A model generated the notes under the pieces. It ran no database searches. It was not told the origin of the DNA and saw nothing but the letters and a program-made list of their open reading frames with translations. A program made the translations under genes and the position numbers. This document shows positions 1 to 6,390 of a DNA stretch of 10,817 bases, piece after piece. The stretch is from contig JAFDIC010000095.1 in the NCBI GenBank assembly GCA_019308525.1, forward strand, positions 1-10,817. The letters run 5' to 3'. Position 1 is the first letter of the stretch, and each line of letters starts with the position of its first letter. The stretch is from Deltaproteobacteria bacterium. Lineage in GTDB: Bacteria; Desulfobacterota; DSM-4660; Desulfatiglandales; HGW-15.

Positions 1-1
1 G

Positions 2-889
2 ACTCTCTCGGGTCTCCTCCTGGCCACAGGCACCATCGGCAACATGGTCGCCGCGACACCCCTCGCCCTATTGATGAATGCGCTGGGATGGAGACTTTCC
101 TTTGCAGTCATAGGATGCACCACCGCCTTCCTGTCCCTTGTCTTTTTCCTGGTGGTAAGGGAGAGGCCTGCTCATATCCCTGCGGGCCATGAGACGAGAT
201 CCGGGAGGCCGGGTCTCTTGGAAATGATAGGTCTTCTTCTGAGCCGCAGGGAATACTGGTTGATTTCGCTGGCCACCTTTTTCAGGTACGGTGTATTTGT
301 CGCAATCCAGGGTCTCTGGGCAGGGCCATACCTGATAAACGGCCTGGGCCTTTCCCCGGTCGAGGCCGGCAATATCCTGTTCGTGTTGAACATCGGGCTG
401 GTAGTGGGTTCACCCCTGGGGGGATGGCTCTCGGACCGCATCTTGAACAGCAGGAAATGGGCGGTTATCCTTGGTCTCTTGATCATGTCCCTTTCCCTGT
501 TCTGGCTTTCCCTGGGGTTCTTCAGGCATAACGCCGTGATGCTGGGAGCAATATTTTTCTTCCTTGGTTTGTCCAGCGGGTTCGGGATCATCATGTATGC
601 CCATATCAAAGAATGGGTCCCCGGCGACATGCAGGGGATGGCCTTTACCGGGATCAACCTCTTTACCATGCTGGGAGCGGCGGTTTTCATGCAGGGAATG
701 GGCTGGATCCTTGACCACTTGAGCACGGGCATGGCAGCCGGTCCAGAAGACTACCAGAAGGCCTTTTTCATAGGATTCCTCGGGACCGTAGTGGCCCTCT
801 GTGTCTATTCCTTTACCCGAGAGGGAGCCCCGGGGGCAAGCCGGATGACCTCGAACCGGGAATCCGAAGATACCGGAGGGAAGCAATGA
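2..889 (+). CDS. MFS transporter, C-terminal part (5' end outside window)
   Basis: The reading frame is open from the first complete codon at position 2, and the residues before the first Met (ending GTIGN) continue the family pattern, so this is the 3' part of a longer gene and the ATG at 44 is not its start. The protein is very hydrophobic with roughly eight predicted membrane helices. It contains an MFS motif A-like loop (GGWLSDRI, around positions 415-440) between two helices, the usual landmark at the start of the second six-helix bundle. The tail after the last helix is short and polar, ending DTGGKQ. Members of the major facilitator superfamily move small solutes across the inner membrane by proton coupling or antiport. 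The substrate cannot be told from this fragment. No clear intrinsic terminator follows; the next structure is the palindrome at 966-1014. Confidence 0.88.
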   Translation, partial: TLSGLLLATGTIGNMVAATPLALLMNALGWRLSFAVIGCTTAFLSLVFFLVVRERPAHIPAGHETRSGRPGLLEMIGLLLSRREYWLISLATFFRYGVFVAIQGLWAGPYLINGLGLSPVEAGNILFVLNIGLVVGSPLGGWLSDRILNSRKWAVILGLLIMSLSLFWLSLGFFRHNAVMLGAIFFFLGLSSGFGIIMYAHIKEWVPGDMQGMAFTGINLFTMLGAAVFMQGMGWILDHLSTGMAAGPEDYQKAFFIGFLGTVVALCVYSFTREGAPGASRMTSNRESEDTGGKQ

Positions 890-924
890 CCCGAAAGTAA
901 AAGGCCGGCCCCACTACCTTTCTA

Positions 925-953
925 TGGGGGAAGTACATGGGATAGATACCCAT
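925..953 (+). repeat. Degenerate copy of the tRNA-Sec 3' end (putative distal att site)
   Basis: Compared base by base with 3532-3560 (the CCA end, acceptor strand and T-arm of selC, same orientation), 21 of 29 positions agree, including 16 of the first 18. The T-arm equivalent keeps a perfect CATGGG/CCCATG stem although the loop has changed. A direct repeat of the tRNA 3' end at the far side of an integrase-bearing segment is what site-specific insertion into selC would leave. The divergence implies age, or that this copy has drifted without selection. Confidence 0.5.
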
Positions 954-965
954 GCATCGAGTTTA

Positions 966-1014
966 ATTGAACATTGAAATCCATGCCCTCTGGGCATGGA
1001 TTTCAATGTTCAAT
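966..1014. repeat. 49-bp palindrome, 23-bp perfect arms, 3-nt centre
   Basis: Positions 966-988 (ending CCATGCCC) are the exact reverse complement of 992-1014 (starting GGGCATGG), separated only by TCT. There is no T-run after it, so it is not a standard intrinsic terminator on either strand. It sits 12 nt inside the putative att site and 15 nt before the broken terminase start. As RNA it would form a very stable hairpin. Its role is unknown: it could be a bidirectional transcription block, a protein-binding site of the element, or a mobile-element scar. Confidence 0.85.
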
Positions 1015-1029
1015 CAAATGACGTGTTAG

Positions 1030-1608
1030 ATGGCAAAGACTAAGGACATACCTTCCCCACTGGGTTTTTTCAAGCACTGAGATGGCTCAATGGTAAGCCG
1101 TTGCTGGATATGATCGAACCCTACCGCGCAAAGATATTCATGGAAACTGTTTATAGTTTTGACGGGGATGACAAACCCCGTTACAGCCTTGTGTTACCAG
1201 GGCGTGGCAAAAAGAATTGGAGAAGTGCGGATTTCATCCTGGCGGCTTTCTACAAGTTTTTGTATAGCCCTGGCCCGTGATCCCCATCGTCATGATGTAG
1301 TCATTTGGATTACATCATGCAACACTCTCTACAACCGCCCTGGCATCCCCCTGTTTGATTTCATACAACGTGGCAAGGCAGGGACCGACCCGAAGATGTT
1401 TTTCTCCTGGTATCAAGCGGACTATAGGACTGATCCCGATTTCGAGGACAAGGACCCTGAGAGGAAAGCCAACCCTTCAATGGATAGCTGGAACAACCCG
1501 GGATATCTCGAAAGCCAGAGGAAGCGGCTCCCCTCCCACAAATTCAGGAGATTGCATTTGAATCTCCCCGGTATGCCGGAAGGTGCATATTTCGATGCAG
1601 AGAGTTGG
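1030..1608 (+). pseudogene. Phage terminase large subunit, broken by frameshift and internal deletion
   Basis: Three pieces in two frames resemble the phage terminase large subunit (the ATPase that packages DNA). An ATG at 1030 opens MAKTKDIPSPLGFF. The frame then shifts at a run of six T (1065-1070), where one extra T would restore continuity with QALRWLNGKPLLDMIEPY. That frame runs through a Walker A-like PGRGKKNW and ends at the TGA 1278-1280 after LYSPGP. Homology resumes in another frame at 1279 (HDVVIWITS, then AGTDPKMFFSWY and RRLHLNLPGMPEGA) and stops near 1608. The region that normally carries Walker B, about 100 residues, is missing between the last two pieces, as are the nuclease C-terminus and all other packaging genes. 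The gene cannot make an active motor. Confidence 0.82.
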
Positions 1609-1617
1609 GTTTTCTTC

Positions 1618-1646
1618 TTGACAAAGGTATCAATTGATACTATAAG
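1618..1646 (+). promoter_or_regulatory. Sigma70-type promoter of the toxin-antitoxin pair
   Basis: A perfect -35 (TTGACA, 1618-1623), a 17-nt spacer and a 5/6 -10 (TATAAG, 1641-1646) lie directly before the toxin gene. The expected transcription start, 6-8 nt past the -10, falls at about 1652-1654, on the toxin ATG at 1653. The toxin message may therefore be leaderless or nearly so, while the antitoxin has its own internal ribosome binding site. The promoter lies in sequence just past the end of the terminase homology. Confidence 0.75.
1627..1640. promoter_or_regulatory. Palindromic operator in the promoter spacer
   Basis: GTATCAATTGATAC is a perfect 14-bp palindrome that fills the spacer up to the base before the -10. 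A dimeric helix-turn-helix protein bound here would block RNA polymerase. The obvious candidate is the HTH antitoxin encoded 370 bp downstream, since type II antitoxins normally repress their own operon. Binding is inferred from position and symmetry only. Confidence 0.65.
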
Positions 1647-1652
1647 GTACCT

Positions 1653-2036
1653 ATGGAAAGGCCGCGATACCGTGAATTAGACCGAAAGCTGAGACAAGCT
1701 ATAGAGGTAAGCCTTGATTGGGATAGCGTTCAGATAATCAATAGTAAAGCAATAATTTCCGACTTGCTTGAGCTAGATGTGGGAATTGATGAACTGAAGC
1801 GCAATCTTTCAAAAATCTTTGAAGAGATTAAGCCCAAGGATTACAAGGGGGCGTACCCACCACAACGCTCGTATGAAGATCAGATTCTCAATTGCGAGTT
1901 ACTTGCTTTCAAATGGCAGAGCAGATTCTTTGGTTGTCCCATGTATCTGAAATTTGCCATCAAAGAGGACTTTCTGTATCTCGTATCATTGCATAGGGAT
2001 AGACCAAAAAGGGGGTGTAACAATGAAATGCCCTAA
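1653..2036 (+). CDS. Toxin of a type II toxin-antitoxin pair, MqsR/RelE-like
   Basis: A 127-residue basic protein. The C-terminal half resembles MqsR-family interferases: a charged segment (FEEIKPKDYKG), then YEDQILNCELLAFKW, then a closing beta-hairpin (MYLKFAIKEDFLYLVSLH). Family members fold like RelE and cleave mRNA, often at the ribosome, to arrest growth. The N-terminal 45 residues are helical and less familiar. The start at 1653 is the only good Met; an AAGG lies 6 nt upstream, but the promoter predicts transcription starting at this point. The reading frame overlaps the antitoxin start by 14 nt, so the two are translationally coupled in toxin-first order, as in mqsRA. The first 28 nt overlap the tail of the dead terminase frame. 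The family assignment is by pattern, not by alignment, and the catalytic residues are not identified. Confidence 0.68.
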   Translation: MERPRYRELDRKLRQAIEVSLDWDSVQIINSKAIISDLLELDVGIDELKRNLSKIFEEIKPKDYKGAYPPQRSYEDQILNCELLAFKWQSRFFGCPMYLKFAIKEDFLYLVSLHRDRPKRGCNNEMP

Positions 2037-2823
2037 TGGACACGAAATGAGGTTAATCAATAAGCTCGATAAGGCAAAGGTTCATGGCGTGAGTGTTCAA
2101 TTTGATGCCGAGCATTACTTTTGCCCTACCTGCAAAATTGAGGTTGATACAATGCCTATGGCCGCTAAGAACCAGAGGGCCTTGTCGGACGCGTACAAAA
2201 AGGCAGTGGGGCTTTTGACAAGCGAAGAAATCAAAAGAGAACGCAAAAGGTTGGGGTGGAGTCAAGGGGACCTTGCGGAAGCATTAAACGTCGGGATTGC
2301 GAGTGTGAAGCGATGGGAGACTGGGCATATACAAACAAGATCAATGGACACCTTGCTAAGGAGCATATTCGCACAGAACAAGGTGGCTGTGAAGGCTGGA
2401 GGAAATAGAAATCTGTCACTGGCAAGAATAAAGCTAGCCTTGAAGCAGTTTGAAAAGGCCCTTAATAGGTCACTGCTAAAAAGGAATGATAGGATGTTGT
2501 ACGCTGCAAAATATCTATGGTATGCGGACATGGCTTCCTTTAGGGATCTAGGGCAAAGCATTACTGGTGCAACTTATGCGGCCCTACCTCACGGCCCACA
2601 GTTAAACAACTACAAGGACCTTGTACCCCTCATCATAGATGCCGATGAGAAAGAGGCCGAGGCCCTGGAGCCCCAGGAAATTCGCATAATAGAAAGAATT
2701 GCAGTTAGGTTTCCTAGTAACCAATCCATCTACAAGGCAGTCCATGATGAGGACATTTTTAGAAGCAAGCCAACAGGAGAGCTGATTCCATATACCGATG
2801 CCGAAAAGATTAAGTACGTCTAA
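2023..2823 (+). CDS. Antitoxin and repressor: zinc finger, HTH and Panacea (SocA-like, DUF4065) domain
   Basis: The protein has 266 residues. Residues 1-40 form an MqsA-like zinc finger (CPNGH at 3-7, CPTC at 34-37). Residues 66-118 are an XRE-type helix-turn-helix (LGWSQGDLAEALNVGIASVKRW). Residues ~131-262 match the Panacea/SocA-like domain, with the telltale MLYAAKYLWYADM and the ITGATYAALPHGPQLNNY stretch (179-196). Panacea domains neutralise many unrelated toxins, so this protein should bind the upstream toxin and, through the HTH, repress the operon at the palindrome at 1627-1640. I chose ATG 2023, not the upstream in-frame ATG 1954, because GGGGGTG lies 7 nt before it and the zinc-finger Cys is residue 3. 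The gene is intact although its neighbours are broken. Confidence 0.85.
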   Translation: MKCPNGHEMRLINKLDKAKVHGVSVQFDAEHYFCPTCKIEVDTMPMAAKNQRALSDAYKKAVGLLTSEEIKRERKRLGWSQGDLAEALNVGIASVKRWETGHIQTRSMDTLLRSIFAQNKVAVKAGGNRNLSLARIKLALKQFEKALNRSLLKRNDRMLYAAKYLWYADMASFRDLGQSITGATYAALPHGPQLNNYKDLVPLIIDADEKEAEALEPQEIRIIERIAVRFPSNQSIYKAVHDEDIFRSKPTGELIPYTDAEKIKYV

Positions 2824-2933
2824 GAAGAAATAAATTACTCCCGGGCAGTGGCAATGAAAACAAAACAGTTAGACTTGGCCCTGAAGATACCTGTCTAGCG
2901 GAGTGTCCAGTATGTCATTAGAAGCAATCGGTC

Positions 2934-3336
2934 TTGAACAAGGTGTGTTCATGCGGTCAAAACCTGGACAAGGCCAAGAGGTCAAAGAAGGTGCGTTTCT
3001 GGATATCCTGCCGTATTCCCGATGGCCGGGACAAGAACGGAAAGCCCCGGTACAGGCAGAGGCGGGAAGCCGTACACACATACCACGATGAATGCTATAT
3101 GGCATCAGGCTTGCAAAGCAGTTGGTGAATCCATTAAAATGTACCCGGGTCTAAAGCATAGCTCTTGTTCTCAATTTCTCAATGAACAAGGTGGCACCTA
3201 CTCCGAGTTGCAGGAGGTAACCGATCACGCAAGGTTTGAGAGTGTTAAAAAGTACGCCAAAACAGAGGTTGCCAGAAGGAAGGCATTAATGGAAAGAAAG
3301 GTAATCGATATCAATCAAAACAGGGGTGCGAAATGA
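2934..3336 (+). pseudogene. Tyrosine integrase, internally deleted and frameshifted
   Basis: The two ends of a phage-type tyrosine recombinase are fused out of frame. The 5' piece (TTG at 2934, to about 3072) has the Zn-finger-like start KVCSCGQNL and the SKKVRFWISCRIPDGRDKNG segment typical of the N-terminus. The 3' piece, one frame over and beginning near KPYTHTTMNAIW (~3073), holds the catalytic C-terminus: YPGLKHSSCSQFLNEQG (box II His), VTDHARFESVKKYAK (DHAR and the Tyr nucleophile), ending at 3336. About 200 residues in the middle, including the core-binding domain and the box I Arg, are gone. The enzyme cannot be active. In intact relatives it would insert DNA at a tRNA 3' end, here selC about 200 bp away. 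The 3' piece could still be translated from an internal start. Confidence 0.82.
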
Positions 3337-3425
3337 CAACATATGAAATAGGTCAAATGGTAGAAACCGGTTTGGCTATCCTGGCCGCAATAATTATCCT
3401 TCCGTTTTACGCGTGGTTTGCCTAG
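3333..3425 (+). CDS. Small single-pass membrane peptide coupled to the integrase end
   Basis: ATG 3333 overlaps the integrase stop in an ATGA arrangement and is preceded by AGGGG at about 6 nt, a good ribosome binding site. The 30-residue product has a polar start (MTTYEIGQMVETG) followed by one hydrophobic helix (LAILAAIIILPFYAWFA), so it would sit in the membrane with a very short tail. No family is recognised. Phage holin-like or toxin-like peptides have this shape, but that is only a guess. The coupled start argues that it is a genuine gene of the element and not chance. Confidence 0.5.
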   Translation: MTTYEIGQMVETGLAILAAIIILPFYAWFA

Positions 3426-3531
3426 GCTATTCTCCAATTTATATATCGCCAGGCAGTCAAGTTTTTCATTAAATCCCGTACACTATTGTACCGAAGGGTA
3501 AGCTGAAAATTATCAGTTATTTCAAGTAGTT

Positions 3532-3631
3532 TGGCGGAAGTGCATGGGAATCGAACCCACCTGGGAGGTTTTCTGTGCCCCCCACACCGGATTTGAAGTC
3601 CGGGAGCCCCACCAGTGAGCTTTCCACTTCC
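3532..3631 (-). tRNA. selC: Selenocysteine tRNA, anticodon TCA
   Basis: The minus strand reads GGAAGTGG at the 5' end and CACTTCCGCCA at the 3' end, about 100 nt with an encoded CCA. The anticodon arm is CCGGA-CTTCAAA-TCCGG, giving anticodon TCA that reads UGA. The variable arm is long (about 7 bp, TGGGGGG pairing with CCTCCCA), and the T-loop TTCGATT is standard. Length, long variable arm and TCA identify tRNA-Sec, which SelA charges and SelB delivers to UGA codons followed by a SECIS element. The eighth acceptor pair appears as a G-G mismatch, which is odd because bacterial tRNA-Sec usually has an 8-bp acceptor. The 3' end faces the integrase remnant, marking it as the element's insertion site. 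Confidence 0.95.
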
Positions 3632-3638
3632 AGATGTA

Positions 3639-3667
3639 ATATTAATGAGATCATGGCTCGATGTCAA
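3639..3667 (-). promoter_or_regulatory. Promoter of selC
   Basis: On the minus strand a perfect TTGACA (3667-3662), a 17-nt spacer and TAATAT (3644-3639, 4/6 to the -10 consensus) end 7 nt before the first base of the tRNA. Transcription would begin at or very near the mature 5' end. The spacing and the perfect -35 make this convincing. Confidence 0.7.
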
Positions 3668-3818
3668 TCACCAGGTTGGTTTTCCCGGCCGAGACCTCGC
3701 TCTGTGGAGGAGTTTTTCGTCTCCATTGAAATCTTTGATCCAAAGCTTGTGTTTCTCTTTCCTTTTTGGCAGATTATTCAAGAACTCCAATCATCCATGC
3801 CAGAGGGGAAATGAAAAG

Positions 3819-4907
3819 ATGAAAACAAGGGTCTGCGTTCTCTGCGGCGGCAAATCCCAGGAGCATGAAGTTTCGCTGCAATCTGCAAGAAATGTTGTCA
3901 ATGCCATGGACAGGGCGAGATACGAGGTAATGGTGATAGGCATAGACAAGCAAGGCCGATGGGCCCTGTATGACCCGGGGGATTTCTTGCTCCACCCCGG
4001 GGATCCCAAGAGAATATCCCTGGGAAGGGCAATGGATGGAGTGGTGATAGTGCCAGGAGATCCTCAGGGCCCCATTCTCACAAAGAAAGGCGGTTCCCTG
4101 GGGAGAATTGATGTTGTATTTCCTGTTTTACATGGACCTTACGGTGAAGACGGAACCGTCCAGGGACTATTGGAACTTTCCGGGATTCCCTTCGTGGGTG
4201 CCGGCGTGCTTGGGTCTGCGGTAGGCATGGACAAGGATGTAATGAAGCGGCTGCTGAGGGACGCGAATATCCCGATCGCAATGTTTACCGTGCACTCCGC
4301 CTCGGAAGGGGACCAGATTCGCCCTGACGAGATCGTTGCAAAGCTCGGGTTGCCCCTGTTTGTAAAGCCGGCAAGGTATGGCTCTTCCATTGGAATCAGC
4401 AAGGTAGCAGACGAGGGTGCCTTGCAGCGAGCTATTGACACTGCCTTTGAATTCGACGAGAAAATAGTCATAGAGGAGTTTATTGAAGGCCGAGAGATAG
4501 AATGCTCGGTGCTGGGCAATGATGATCCTGTCGCTTCCGTGCCGGGAGAGATAATTCCTCGCAGGGAATTTTATTCTTACGAAGCCAAGTATATTGACGA
4601 GAACGGGGCACTGCTCAAGGCGCCTGCCCAACTGGATTCACGAATGGCAGGGAAAATAAAGGAGATTGCAATCCGTTCATACAAGGTGTTGTGTTGCGAA
4701 GGTATGGCGAGGGTGGACATGTTCTTGAAAAGGAACGACGAGATCCTGGTGAACGAGATAAATACCATCCCAGGCTTCACCAGGATAAGCATGTACCCCA
4801 GGCTGTGGGAAGAAAGTGGAATACCCTATGGGGAACTCATGGACAGGCTCATAAAACTGGCACTGGAAAAATTCGGGGGCCGGCGGACCCAGGGACGGCC
4901 CATTTGA
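3819..4907 (+). CDS. ddl: D-alanine--D-alanine ligase
   Basis: This 362-residue ATP-grasp enzyme joins two D-Ala molecules for peptidoglycan precursor synthesis in the cytosol. Signatures in order: CGGKSQEHEVSLQSA (10-24, with the substrate-binding Glu15), HGPYGEDG (105-112), VKPARYGSSIGISK (182-195), IEEFIEGREIECSVLG (218-233), the omega-loop FYSYEAKYIDENGA (251-264) whose Tyr254 indicates D-Ala rather than D-Lac specificity, ARVDMF (297-302, Arg298 and Asp300) and VNEINTIPGFT (311-321, Glu313 and Asn315 for Mg). Length and motif spacing are closest to the DdlA subgroup. The open frame extends upstream to 3615, but homology and GAGGGGAA (~3802-3810) fix the start at 3819. A three-codon frame (ATG 3811) overlaps the start in ATGA fashion and could tune initiation. 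It runs convergent with hisC. Confidence 0.96.
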   Translation: MKTRVCVLCGGKSQEHEVSLQSARNVVNAMDRARYEVMVIGIDKQGRWALYDPGDFLLHPGDPKRISLGRAMDGVVIVPGDPQGPILTKKGGSLGRIDVVFPVLHGPYGEDGTVQGLLELSGIPFVGAGVLGSAVGMDKDVMKRLLRDANIPIAMFTVHSASEGDQIRPDEIVAKLGLPLFVKPARYGSSIGISKVADEGALQRAIDTAFEFDEKIVIEEFIEGREIECSVLGNDDPVASVPGEIIPRREFYSYEAKYIDENGALLKAPAQLDSRMAGKIKEIAIRSYKVLCCEGMARVDMFLKRNDEILVNEINTIPGFTRISMYPRLWEESGIPYGELMDRLIKLALEKFGGRRTQGRPI

Positions 4908-4976
4908 TGGGAGTGTGACACCCGGTTTCCTGTAAGTCCTTTCCCGTCTTTGTCCATTGATCCTTGCCCGGCACCC

Positions 4977-6038
4977 CTAAAAGAGGCGTAGCGCTTTCAC
5001 CAAGAACTTCTCCATCTGCTCTCTGGTGCCGATCGTGATGCGGACAAATTCCTTGATTCCTTCGATATCAAAATACCTTACCAGTATGCCAGACCCCTTG
5101 AGCCTCAAGTAAATCTCCTTCCCGCCAACCCCATCCTTGGATGAGAAGACAAAGTTTGCCTTAGACGGCAGCACCCGCCACCCCAGTCTCCGTAGCTCCG
5201 AGGAGAAGTACTCCCTTGCCTCGACGACCTTTTCGATAGTACCCCTGTAATACTCCTCGTCTTCTATTGCTATTTCACCGATCAACTGGGAAAGGGTATC
5301 AGCCGGGTAGGAATTAAAGGAATCCTTCACGGCGAACAGGGCCTTGATCAATTGTTCGCCGGCGAGGGCATAGCCGAGCCTGAGACCCGCCAGGGATCTT
5401 CCCTTGGAAAAGGTCTTAACAACCACGAGGTTCTGGAATCTGTCCATGAGCTTGACCGCACTTTCACCGCCAAAATCAATGTATGCCTCGTCGATGACAA
5501 CCACCTTGTCCTTGGAGTAGTTCTCCATGAACCGGGCAATCCTCTCGACAGGCAGATAGGTCCCTGTAGGGGCATTGGGGTTGGCAAAGATTACTCCACA
5601 AGACTCGTCCCCTTTCTCCAGGAAGGCATCCAGGTCAACCCTGAATTTCCTGTCAAGGGGAACTCTTTCATAAAGGATCCCATAAAAGTCACAGTAAACC
5701 GGGTAGAAGCTATAGGTAAATTCAGGGAAGAGTAGTTTTCCGTAAAGGCTGTCAAAAAAGGCATAGAAACAAAAGGACAGGGCCTCGTCAGATCCATTGC
5801 TGACAAACACCTGCTCCCTTGTCAGGCCGTACTTATCGGCGATTTTGTCGCGAAGTCTCCCGCATTCAGGATCAGAATAGAGTCTGAGCCTTTCAATATC
5901 AAACCCCCTCAAGAGGTCGGCGATCTTTGGCGAGGGGGGATATGGATTCTCGTTGGTATTGAGTTTTAGATACTGGCCGTCCTGCGGCTGTTCGCCGGGG
6001 ACATAGGGCGTGAGCCTTTTCAGTCTCTGGGAAAACAT
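4977..6038 (-). CDS. hisC: Histidinol-phosphate aminotransferase
   Basis: A 353-residue fold-type I PLP enzyme that converts imidazole acetol phosphate and glutamate to histidinol phosphate in histidine synthesis; many relatives also act in aromatic amino acid transamination. Visible signatures: LKLNTNENPYPPSP (25-37), VSNGSDEAL (79-87), NPNAPTGT (153-160), the PLP-binding DEAYIDF (183-189), the Schiff-base Lys212 in TFSKGRSLAGLRLG, and the carboxylate-binding Arg333 in FVRITIGT. The start at 6038 is preceded by AGAGG with 5-nt spacing; the open frame continues 29 codons upstream without homology. The gene stands alone, with no other his genes in the window, and is divergent from the 6431 gene. 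Confidence 0.93.
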   Translation of the reverse strand: MFSQRLKRLTPYVPGEQPQDGQYLKLNTNENPYPPSPKIADLLRGFDIERLRLYSDPECGRLRDKIADKYGLTREQVFVSNGSDEALSFCFYAFFDSLYGKLLFPEFTYSFYPVYCDFYGILYERVPLDRKFRVDLDAFLEKGDESCGVIFANPNAPTGTYLPVERIARFMENYSKDKVVVIDEAYIDFGGESAVKLMDRFQNLVVVKTFSKGRSLAGLRLGYALAGEQLIKALFAVKDSFNSYPADTLSQLIGEIAIEDEEYYRGTIEKVVEAREYFSSELRRLGWRVLPSKANFVFSSKDGVGGKEIYLRLKGSGILVRYFDIEGIKEFVRITIGTREQMEKFLVKALRLF

Positions 6039-6192
6039 TTTGCCTCTGCCTTTCCTCTCTTTCACGCGGATTACGGACAGACAAACACCACCGCGCAAGG
6101 ATAACAAATCTGGCGAGAATTTCAATGAAGATCGGCTGCTTCACTTCCCTGGGTGTGCTGCACCACACCCTCTCGGCGTACCGCATCTCACC

Positions 6193-6221
6193 TTGACACC
6201 TCAGCTTGATCATCCTATAAT
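6193..6221 (+). promoter_or_regulatory. Perfect-consensus sigma70 promoter
   Basis: TTGACA (6193-6198), a 17-nt spacer and TATAAT (6216-6221) match the consensus at all twelve positions with ideal spacing. Transcription should start near 6228, leaving a leader of about 200 nt before the gene at 6431. Such a promoter is unusually strong for a large signalling-type protein, which suggests repression or control inside the leader, or a separate RNA. Confidence 0.85.
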
Positions 6222-6307
6222 GTATTGATAAAAATAGAGAATTGGATGGGATCCTAGAATTCAAGGGTCTGCTCCAAGACTCTTGCCAAGTACATCACCT
6301 GCGGAAT

Positions 6308-6390
6308 TTCTTCACCCAGTGAAGAACCCGGTTTCTAACCGGCGGGCGGGAGCGGGCCTCTTATTACACCCGCCGGTAACGAGGTCCCGC
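6308..6390 (+). promoter_or_regulatory. Structured GC-rich leader with competing hairpins, 5' of the 6431 gene
   Basis: This part of the 6039-6430 intergenic region has successive stems. TTCTTCAC pairs with GTGAAGAA around CCA (6308-6326). CCGGTT pairs with AACCGG (6328-6342). ACCGGCGGG (6338-6346) pairs with CCCGCCGGT (6369-6377). GCGGGCCTC (6352-6360) pairs with GAGGTCCCGC (6381-6390) with one bulged T. The second and third stems share 6338-6342 and cannot both form, and the fourth would overlap the third's loop and enclose its right arm. I recognise no known riboswitch class. No T-run follows. The rest of 6039-6430 holds the promoter and hisC upstream sequence, with no other gene seen. Confidence 0.5.

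Larger units (their letters stand above)
925..3560. mobile_element. Decayed phage-derived island integrated at tRNA-Sec
   Basis: The stretch between the MFS gene and selC holds only accessory genes: a broken terminase, a toxin-antitoxin pair, a broken tyrosine integrase and a tiny membrane ORF. The integrase remnant lies next to the 3' end of a tRNA gene, the classical arrangement for tRNA-targeting tyrosine integrases. A degenerate direct copy of the tRNA 3' end lies at 925-953, which would be the far attachment site. By eye the DNA is more AT-rich than the flanks, especially 1680-2800. At about 2.6 kb the element is far too small for a prophage, so most of it has been lost. Boundaries are inferred from the repeat pair. 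Confidence 0.65.

Noticed and set aside
172..886. Two long minus-strand open frames opposite the MFS gene
   Set aside because: They are rich in Pro, Arg and His with no recognisable domain, and are complementary shadows of the transporter.
1159..1680. Open frame of 173 codons taken as an intact gene
   Set aside because: Only residues from about 41 to 150 match terminase. Its first 40 codons overlap the other-frame N-terminal terminase piece, and the tail after 1608 has no homology, so it is part of a broken gene.
2903..3091. Frame over the integrase start (62 codons)
   Set aside because: It is out of frame with the recognisable integrase N-terminus at 2934 and shows no family pattern.
3615..3818. 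Upstream extension of the ddl reading frame
   Set aside because: It would run through the selC 5' end and promoter and has no ligase homology; the family starts at the MKTRVCVLCGG at 3819.
4908..4976. Possible terminator between the convergent ddl and hisC genes
   Set aside because: The short GTGT/ACAC repeat near 4915 leaves almost no loop and is not followed by a T-run on either strand.
6039..6125. 29-codon N-terminal extension of hisC
   Set aside because: It lacks homology, and the start at 6038 has a well-placed AGAGG.
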